Below, piece after piece: positions 9,201-16,800 of a DNA stretch of 20,483 nucleotides (its first letter is position 1; each line of letters begins with the position of its first letter). This stretch comes from Chrysochromulina tobinii (taxonomy: Eukaryota > Haptophyta > Prymnesiales > Chrysochromulinaceae). Position numbers and translations under genes: made by a program. The notes beneath the pieces were generated by a model. That model was given only the letters and a program-made list of their open reading frames with translations, was not told the DNA's origin and made no database searches. The DNA lies in assembly GCA_001275005.1 (NCBI GenBank), contig JWZX01001513.1, positions 1-20,483 on the forward strand, read 5' to 3'.

Positions 9201-10038
9201 CGCGGCGGCCTACACGTGCGGCGGGTCCGCGCACTGGCGCACGATGGAGCGTGCCAGCTTGCGCGACGTCTTCCTACGCTACCACGAGGCATGCACGTCG
9301 CGCTTGTACACGAGCCACTGCGTGCAGGCCGCGCAGCAGTACATCCAGCTCGCGATCCAGCGCAACAAGGCCGATGAGTTCGTAGGGGTCGAGTGCACGC
9401 CCGAGATCGTCGCCGTCGAGGTGGGGGCTGCTGAGGCGCCCGTCGTGTGGGGAAAGTCCTGGGCGGTACTGGAGGAGTCGAAGCTGGAGGAGGCAGCTGA
9501 GACGGCGGCCAAGGCGCGCTCGCGCCAGGCAGCTCTGCAGCAGCTCGTGGGCCTGCTGCAGGCCGAGGAGCCGGGCAGCAAGCTCGTCGTCTTCAGCCCG
9601 AGCGGCGCCGCCTTCGACGCCGCGCGTGCGGCCCTCGAGAGAGCGGGCGTCCCCGCCGCGTGCGTGCTCGAGGGTGACGACGCGCACAACCAGGCGACGC
9701 TCCACCGCTTCACGCAGCTGCGGATGGGCGTCGCGACGCGCGACCCGACCGACCCGCTCATTCTGCTCCTCTCCTTTGAGCACGCAGCCGGCCTCAACCT
9801 GCAGTACGTGTGCCACCACGTCGTGCTGTACGCGCCGCTCTGGGCGCAGGACACTGTGGCAGCGGTCGCCAACGAGCAGCAGGCGATCGGGCGTGTCTTT
9901 CGGTACGGACAGACCAAGAACGTGACCGTCCATCGTCTGCTCATGAAACGGGACGGCACCGGCGCCATGACCGTCGACGAGCACCTGTTCGCCCTCAACA
10001 CCAATGAGAACACGATCAAGGCCGCGACGAATATTTGA
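2472..10038 (+). CDS. DNMT5: DNMT5-type DNA cytosine-C5 methyltransferase with Tudor-like, RING-like and SNF2 ATPase domains (4 exons)
   Basis: Exons 2472-3629, 3756-7871, 8029-8400 and 8551-10038 join in phase 0 to 2377 residues. I chose ATG 2472 (context CCACAATGC) because the longer frame opens only with TTG. Residues about 10-70 may be Tudor-like. About 105-158 is Tudor-like (WIGRRV...LWHVLHDDGDEEDL). Then comes a Lys/Ser, poly-Asp and RGG-rich linker. The methyltransferase shows motif I HCSGTD (~411), motif IV GGSSCKDFS (~499, catalytic Cys), motif VI LLENVES (~547), motif VIII QTRSR (~730) and motif X LAGNAM (~970). A Cys cluster with CSEC and CPAC lies at ~1112-1152. The SNF2 part has GGGKT (~1810), DECH (~2014), LTGTP (~2078) and QAIGRVFRYGQ (~2325). 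Known DNMT5 enzymes use ATP to maintain CG methylation; the fungal enzyme has a chromodomain where this one has Tudor-like modules. Exon joins are inferred from frame and domain continuity, without transcript evidence. Confidence 0.9.
3168..3209. repeat. (GAC)14 microsatellite coding poly-Asp
   Basis: Fourteen GAC triplets in frame in exon 1 of the DNMT5 gene encode a poly-Asp run that continues into a mixed Asp/Glu acidic stretch. They lie in the linker between the Tudor-like and methyltransferase domains and are expected to vary in length between strains. Confidence 0.9.
3630..3755 (+). other. Intron 1 of the DNMT5 gene (GC-AG, 126 bp, repeat-bounded)
   Basis: Exon 1 frame ends GATCAG|GCGAGT (3629/3630) and exon 2 resumes GATCAG|TGGTCG (3755/3756). 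Removal joins ...SLVTDQ to WSRLMPLLEA... in phase 0. The 15 nt before each splice point (3615-3629 and 3741-3755) are similar, 12 of 15 identical. Inside are imperfect 10-bp repeats of CTGATTGCC type. An internal CAG near 3675 would leave an in-frame TGA, so it is unlikely to be the acceptor. Confidence 0.8.
6609..6698 (+). repeat. 15-bp coding minisatellite, six copies (RQDGA/RQGGA)
   Basis: Six in-frame copies of a 15-bp unit beginning CGCCAG encode Arg-Gln-Asp/Gly-Gly-Ala/Val. They sit between the Cys-rich module and the SNF2 part of the DNMT5 protein, so they are probably a flexible linker whose copy number can vary. Differences between copies are mostly single bases. Confidence 0.9.
7251..7284. 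repeat. (GGC)n microsatellite coding poly-Gly
   Basis: A run of GGC triplets in exon 2 of the DNMT5 gene encodes about ten consecutive Gly. A similar shorter Gly/Arg tract is coded at about 3408-3460. Both are low-complexity linkers and G-rich enough to fold. Confidence 0.85.
7872..8028 (+). other. Intron 2 of the DNMT5 gene (GC-AG, 157 bp) with telomere-like CCCTAA/CCCTAG repeats
   Basis: The donor CAG|GCGCGC (7871/7872) and acceptor CAG|GCGCGC (8028/8029) lie at the same point inside a 24-nt direct repeat (7854-7877 and 8011-8034, one mismatch). Removal joins KPLFDRQ to ARALARMRT in phase 0 and links the methyltransferase exon to the SNF2 exon. The body is C-rich degenerate CCCTAA/CCCTAG/CCCGAT units with a longer repeat order inside. 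No GT donor in a matching phase keeps the DATKPLFDRQ segment. The exact boundary within the repeat is ambiguous. Confidence 0.75.
8368..8554 (+). repeat. 75-bp tandem repeat, two exact copies plus 37 nt of a third, spanning exon 3/intron 3/exon 4
   Basis: Units start at 8368, 8443 and 8518. The first two are identical over 75 nt and the third matches for 37 nt, to 8554. The first 33 nt of each unit encode the exon segment IVIRSPSALKQ and the rest is intron-like. Because 75 is a multiple of 3 the frame is kept, but each full unit carries an in-frame TGA (8425 and 8500). Confidence 0.95.
8401..8550 (+). other. Intron 3 of the DNMT5 gene (GT-AG, 150 bp = two repeat units)
   Basis: The donor AAGCAG|GTGACG (8400/8401) and acceptor AAGCAG|GTGAGC (8550/8551) are at the same point in successive repeat copies. 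Removing exactly 150 bp gives ...IRSPSALKQ-VSLEQMRKADLILVV, which matches the expected SNF2 spacing between motif Ia and the following strand. Removing only one 75-bp unit would leave a stop, so both must go. Confidence 0.82.
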
Positions 10039-10204
10039 ATATCTGAGGGCTCGGCAGCGGCTGTGGTGGGCGGATGGGGGGCGCGTGTCCGCTCGTGCGG
10101 CGCGCGCGGGGAAGCGGACAAGAGGGTGCTGGGGATCGGCGCGGGGAGGCCTGCGCGACGTCGCTACCTTTCGTTTCACACGCATTTGTGCTTGTGCGAC
10201 CAGA

Positions 10205-10360
10205 CACTGAGTTCAAAATCAGGTGGTGGGGATAGTGTGTGAATCCATAAAGAAAACCTCCCCTCCCCTTTGGGTCAATCACTGAGTTCAAAATCAGGTG
10301 GTGGGGATAGTGCGTGTGAATCCTGAAAGAATACCTCCCCCTACCCCTTTGTGGGTCAAA
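10205..10360. repeat. Imperfect 75-bp tandem duplication downstream of the DNMT5 gene
   Basis: Copies start at 10205 and 10280. The first 29 nt or so (CACTGAGTTCAAAATCAGG and on) are identical; the rest differs by small indels and changes. The unit is AT-richer than its surroundings and lies in the probable 3' untranslated or intergenic region. Confidence 0.88.
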
Positions 10361-10540
10361 GTACCCTGTACCCGCCCCTGTACCCCTGGATCCGGGGGTT
10401 AAGGGGGTACAAGAGGTACAGGCAGGGTGCAGGGGGTACAGTAAGGGGTAAAGGGGGTAAAGGGGTAAAGGGGGTCCAGGGGGGTCCAGGGGGGGGTCCA
10501 GCGGGTCCAGGGGTCCAGGGTCCAGGGCCCAGGGTACAAG
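10361..10540. repeat. G-rich degenerate minisatellite (GGGGTA / GGGGTCCA units)
   Basis: The stretch begins with C-rich GTACCC units (about 10361-10388), passes a central GGATCC, and continues as G-rich GGGGGTAC, GGGGTAAA and GGGGTCCA units. The two halves are roughly inverted copies. Many runs of three or more G could form G-quadruplexes. Confidence 0.8.
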
Positions 10541-10815
10541 CCTGTGCCCTTCTACTCGGGGTCTATGGCCTCAGTGGAGACTATAACCCATAACCGTATG
10601 TCAATTGTCATCTACTACTGGCTCTCATCCAAATATCTGCACACAGGATGAGGTCTTGATGCTGAACTGTGGACACTGTATCAAGACGGCACACCACGCG
10701 CTCCTCATGCTTGTCGGGGTGCTTGCGCTTGAACTGCTTGCCCACCGGGTCGCAGAGCTCCATGTTCGTCGTTGGGTAGTCGGGCGGTGCGCAGCTTGGC
10801 GTGCGCTTGAGCCAC

Positions 10816-13800
10816 TCAGAGCTCCAAGTGGGAGGGGGCGCCTCGCCAAGCGTTTCGGAGGGCGCGCTCGGCTTGCTCATCTAGTTTATTGTGGCAGAGG
10901 CTGCGCACAGAGAGAGAGGGAAGGGGCATCATCAGGTGGCAAGGAGCAATGCGGAGCGTCAGATGGCAGGATATGCAAGGAAGGAGCAAAGAGCAGTGGA
11001 GAGCATCCGATGGCAGGATGCAAGGAAGAAGTGCTCCTTTTGAACCACATGCAGCATGCGGGAACGCAGAGTAGAGGCGCAGGGCTGCATCACACAAGAG
11101 CAGGCAGCGGCAGAGCACTGCTTTGGACAAGAGCGACGGAGCACGCGACGTGCGCAAGTGTTGGCACGTCGCCAGGGATTTTGGTCCAGAGTTTTTGGCC
11201 CCTCAAGTCCCTCAAGTTTGAGGCGAAACGTACCTCATTTTGGTCAGCGCGCCATTAACGCGCAGAGCGTCGGCAATCGCTGTGATGCCCTCTGCAGTAT
11301 AAGTTCCCTTGCCAAGATAATCGAGGCCGCACAGCTGGTTGGAGCTGAGGTTGAGGCTCGTCAGCCCGCCGTTGACGCCAAGCATCTTGGCCACATGCTT
11401 GGCACCTGCTGACCCTCCGATGTTGCTGCCACTGCCACGATGAGGGCTGTTGCTGATGTCAAGCTCCTTGAGCGTCTTGTTCTGTTCTAGAGCCTCGCAG
11501 ATGGCCTTGGTGCCCTCCTCCCCCAACTCGTTTTCCGCGAGTGATAATTTGGTCAGCCCGCCCGTGACAACGGCCTGTGACAGGTCTGACGCCAGCAGGA
11601 TCGCATCAGGCGGCTTGAGGCCCTGGTTGCGGAAGTCAGCGGTGGTCTGGTCGCGCTGGAAGTCAGCGGTGGTCTGGTCGCGCTGGATGCCGCAGAGCGA
11701 GATGCCCTTCTGCATGGCGACCTCAGCGAGCATCTTCGCAGACTCCGCATTAAGCTCATTGCCCAGAAGGTTGATCACCGTCAGCCCGCCTGTGACGGCC
11801 ACCATAGCCGCCACAGCGTTTGCTCCAACTGGACCGATGCCGTTGTACATGAAGTTGAGCGACGCGAGCTTCGTCTCTTTGTTGCTCTGGATGGCCTCGC
11901 AGACTGCGCTTACGCCCTCATCCTTGAGGAGGTTAGAGGACAAATTCAGGGCCGTCAGCGCGCCTGTGACGGCCACCATGGCCGCCACTGACTTTGCTCC
12001 CACTGGACCGATGCAGTTCTTGCCCATGTTGAGCGACGCGAGCTTGGTCTCCTTGTTACTCCGGATGGCCTCGCAGATTGCACTTACGCCCTCATCATTG
12101 AGGTAGTTGCAGGACAAATTCAGGGCCGTCAGCTCGCCATTAACGCGCAGGGCGTCGGCGAGTGCAGTGATGCCCTCTGCAGTGTAGGTGCCACCGAAGA
12201 GGGTCACTCCGCAGAGTGCGTTGTTGGAGAGGTCCAGGCTCGTCAGCCCGCCTGTGACAGCTACCATAGCCGCCACAGCGTTTGCTCCAACTGTACCGAT
12301 ATCGTTGTAATAGAAGTTGAGCGACGCGAGCTTGGTCTCCTTGTTGCTCTGGATAGCCGCGCAGACTGCGCTTACGCCCTCATCCTTGAGGCAGTTAGAG
12401 GACAAATCCAGGGCCGTCAGCGCGCCGTTGACGCCAAGCATCTTGGCCACATGCTTGGCACCTGCTGACCCTCCGATGTTGTCATTGTACTCGCCGCCGC
12501 TGATGTCAAGCTCCTTGAGCGTCCTGTTCTGTTCCAGTGCCTCGCAGATGGCTTTGGTGCCCTCCTCCATCAAGTTGTTGATGGCGAGCGACAGCTTCGT
12601 CAGCCCGCCATTGACGCGCAGGGCGTCGGCGATTGCAGTGATGCCCTCTGCGGTGTAAGTTCCTCTTCCACGACGATCGAGGCCGCACAGCTGGTTGGAG
12701 CTGAGGTTGAGGCTCGTCAGCACGCCGTTAATGCGCAGGGCGTCGGCGATTGCAGTGATGCCCTCTGCAGTGTAGGTGCCGCTGACGCCGCCGAAGGATT
12801 GGACCACTCCGCAGAGTGCGTTTTCGGAGAGGTTGATGCTCGTCAGCCCGCCATTGACGCCAAGCATCTTGGCCACATGCTTGGCACCTGCTGACCCTCC
12901 GATGTTGCCTTTGTACCCGCCGCTGATGTCAAGCTCCTTGAGCGTCGTGTTCTGTTCTAGTGCCTCGCAGATGGCTTTGGTGCCCACCTCCTCCAACTTG
13001 TTTTGGGCGAGCGACAGCTTCGTCAGCGCGCCATTGACGCGTACCATCTTGGCCACGTGCTTGGCTCCTGCTGAACCACCAGTGTTGCTGCCACAATGAT
13101 CTCCGCTGATATCGAGCTCCTTGAGCGTCGTGTTCTGTTCTAGTGCCTTGCAGATGGATTTGGTGCCTGCCTCCTCCAACTTGTTTTGGGCGAGCGACAG
13201 CTTCGTCAGCGCGACGTTGACACAAAGCATATTGGCAACATGCTTGGCTCCTGCTGTCCCTTCACTGATATCAAGCTCCTTAAGCGTCTTGTTCTGTTCA
13301 AGTGCCTCGCAGATGGCCTTGGTGCCCTCCTCCCCCAAATTGTTGTCGGCGAGCGACATTTTGGTCAGCGCGCCCATGACAGGTATGAGTCCAGCCACGA
13401 CCATGCCTCCCTCGTCTCCGACGTCTTTCCGCTTCAGGTCCAGCTTCGTGAGCGAGTTGGCGCGCATCTCCTTGATCGGGATCTCGTTGAACATCTCGAT
13501 CTTGAGGTTGCAGAGGACAGCGGCTGCGAGCTGCACAGCGCCGTCGCCCGCGATGTTGTTGCGGCGGACGTCAACGCGTGTCAGCGCGCCATTAGCAGCG
13601 AGTGCTGGAGCTAGAGCTGCTGCCCCCTCTGCACCAAGCCAGTTGTGGCTAAGACTGCGCAACAAACGAGAGCAAACGAGAGCATTCAACTGGCAATTAG
13701 CAAGTTAGTGGCTGCTACGAATCAAGTTTGTCAGATTTTGAGCGTCAAACTTACTCGATGTTCGTCAGCGCGCCGCTAGCACCAATGCCAATCAACAATG

Positions 13801-16800
13801 TGCGTGCATTGTCGCCTGTGATGCCTTGGTCGGACAGGTCGGCGGCGCCCACAACACCAATCAGGAGTATCCCAAGGGCATCCAAGCTTTCTGGTGACGT
13901 CCCCAGCAAGCCCTTCTTCTCCTCCTCCATCCGCAACGCTTCGCCACGCTGAACGCTGGCAACCGCCCCATCGAGCACCTGATGAGATGGCCAGCTGCCA
14001 AAGCCAAAGGGTGGACGAGAGCGCGGCTTCTGCAGCTTCTTCTCCCGATCGCCAGTAAAGCCCGGGAAAGCGAACCCACGTGGTCCACCGCATCCGTCTT
14101 TAAGCTGCTTGGCAAGATGTGCAAGGCCCACGAGCATCTTTGCGGGGAGGATCGTCGAAGCCTTGAGCTCAAAACGCCGCAGCTTCGTCGTCCCCCTCCG
14201 GCTGAACACCTCCTTCTCGAGCATATGAAGCCCCAGCTCCGTCACCAGGTTGTCGCGCAGCGTGAGGTGCGTCACCATGCTGGAGACGTAGAGGGGGAAG
14301 CACAATTGGAAATCTTCATCTGTCTGCCGGCACCCATGGACCGCAAGGTGGACATCAGATTCTTTGACTTCAGGTCCTTTGGGGCTGACAATTAATTTGT
14401 CTAGCCCCGATTTCTTAACTCCGTCCTTTGCGTCGAAGACGTGCCGCGCCAGAATGCGCCCCATGTCTGTTGTGAGCTCCCTCGGAAGCTGCTGCAGGAG
14501 CAAGGCTATGCACGTGGTCTCGCTCAGAGCGAGAGCGACAACTGCGGCACACACATCGGCCATGGGGTCGCTTTGGTCGTGCTGACGGCGGACCAGGGAA
14601 GCGAGCATGGTGTCGACATTTGTCTCATGCAGCTTCAAGCACGGCACGAGAGCGTTGGTGATTGTGCGCGCCGTGCCTCGCGCGTGGTCCCACATCTGTC
14701 GCAACCGTGAGGGCGCTTCCACAAGCACCTGGCCCTCTACATCGCAGATTCCGATGGCAACGAGTCGCGCTGATGGTGCACGGCTGAGCACGAGCTTTGC
14801 TTGGCCAGAGAGCCGCTTCATCGCCTGGCTGCTCGCCTTCTCCACTGGCTCCTTCGATGCAAGTGTGATGAGGAACACTTGGACACTCGCCCTTGGGTCG
14901 CAAAGGGCCTTCAGCAGCGCAAGCGCCGGGCGGATTGCAGCACGCGCCGCCCCATCCTCAGAGTCTGCAACGAAGGAGATGCCATCTAAGAGCACCGTCT
15001 TGAGCTGCGGTCGGCGCAACCACGTCTCGATCCCGCGCGCTGCATCCTGCCCGAGCGTGTTGTGCGAGAGATCAAGCCGCACAATGGACCTGCTCTGCTG
15101 CAGCCCCGCGCGAAACAGCGCGTCGAGCACCGACTGCGGCACATGATGGAGCGTGAGGTGCTTCAGGGAGCGCAGGGTCACCAGCGCGTGTGTGGACGGC
15201 AACTCCTTCACCTGAAACTCCTTTGCCTTAATGTCAATCTCATTGCGCGGCCCGGCCAGATGAAGCTGCTCAATGGAGCGCCCGGTGCCAAGTGCACTGA
15301 GCATAACGCTCCACTGGCGCGGCTCTAGCTGAAAGCCTTCGAGGCGCAAGATGCGTAGGCTCGAGGTCACGCCGAGAACATCATGAATGAATACTTCAGG
15401 AATTGCGCGCTCGTTCTGGTCGCCGAGCAGCAGCCGCCTCTTGTCATCAACGCCAATCAACGCCAACGTGTCTCCTTCGAGCTTTTTGAGCCGCTCCTTT
15501 AGCTGCGCCCAGTCGTCGAGTATGGCCAACTCGCGCACATGGCTCTGCGCCAGAGCGCCCGACAGGAGCGCGAGTTCGTTGCCCGACACTTGGCGCTTTG
15601 CAAAGCGAAGGCACCGCAGCTTCTCGTTGCCCGCGAGCGCCTCGCCCACCTGCTTGAACATGTCGATGCCCAGATTGTCAGGGACGCTGCGATAATCGAC
15701 CGAAGGCCACGAGCGCAGCACGAGCCGGAAGGGCACCTTATCGATCGAGGTGAGGCTTGCCAACTCGACCACGACGCTGACCATGGACTGATGGTACGCC
15801 TGCGCCGTGTCTCTGAGGTAGTAGAAGGTCTGATAGAGCTGGCCGACGGATGCGAGGAGCGACGCGAGGAGGGTGTAGTCATCAAAGGGTTTGCCGCGCC
15901 CCGCCGTGGTGTAGACGAGGTAACCCAGCTGGATGATGGCCTGGGGTGCTGACTCGAGCGCCGGCTCGAGCACGCGGCGCAGGTTCTCGTAGGCGCTGCT
16001 GAACGCCCCCGGCGTAGGTTGGTGGGGGAAGAAGATCAGGGTGAGGACCTCAACCAGAATCAGCAATGGCACGCCAATGGGAAGCGTGGCGATCGTGCAA
16101 AGCATGAACCAAGCTGTGTAGCCGAGGCGGAAGAGAGATTTCTCGAAGTTCTCGGAGTCCCTCATGCTTTTTGAGCAGCCGCACCTTGTGAGCAGACCAG
16201 ACACACAGCGGATCGACCGCGTTGCCAGCATCCCGAGCAGAACTCCAGGAAGCTCGACGACCACTATCATCGGAAGCATGCAGAGCAGAAACGCGATAAA
16301 AGACGCTGTTTGGTGCGATTCAGACCAAGAAGAGGCGCCCAGCCAGTCGCTAAGCACAGCACGCACGAATAAGGTGAACAACAGAAAGCCCAAGTCCTCA
16401 TAGATCTTAAAATCATATTGTTCGTATAAATACTCATAGATCTCAGTATAAATCGAGTTGTCAGCCGGCGTCTTGAGCACGTGCATGCCGAGGGCGAGCC
16501 AGAGCACGACCCAGCTGGCCAAGATGAAGATGATCGTGAGGCTGAAGAAGACGCGACGCACCTCGCCAGTGTCCCCGTTAAAGGTGCACTCGCCGCGCAC
16601 GAAGCCGTCGATGCTCGCCACCAGCTGCGCGTCGTTCGTGCACAGCCCGGCTGCGACAACAATGTCCGAGATCAAGTCAAAGATCGGCAGGAAGCGGTGG
16701 CGCAGGAAGAAGCCCATGAACGCGAGAGCAGAGGCGGCCGAGACGCTCGCAATCTCCTCCTTCAGCTTCAGCACCACACCCTCGGTCGACACGGCCGCGC

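Larger units (their letters stand above)
10039..10815. other. Convergent (tail-to-tail) intergenic region
   Basis: This lies between the stop of the DNMT5 gene (plus) and the stop of the LRR gene (minus). It should contain both 3' untranslated ends. It holds a 75-bp imperfect tandem repeat and a G-rich degenerate repeat (both listed separately). No clear AATAAA signal or extra gene was found. ORFs of 217 aa on plus and 90 aa on minus around 10605-10880 overlap the terminal LRR exon and show no recognisable domain. Confidence 0.7.

Noticed and set aside
10605-11258. 217-aa plus ORF and 90-aa minus ORF as separate genes
   Set aside because: They overlap the terminal LRR exon and its intron, lack domains, and the spliced LRR reading explains the only conserved-looking part.
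11450-13708. Plus-strand Ser/Ala-rich ORFs (60-218 aa)
   Set aside because: They are antisense shadows of the LRR repeats; their repeated sequence mirrors the repeat units of the minus gene.
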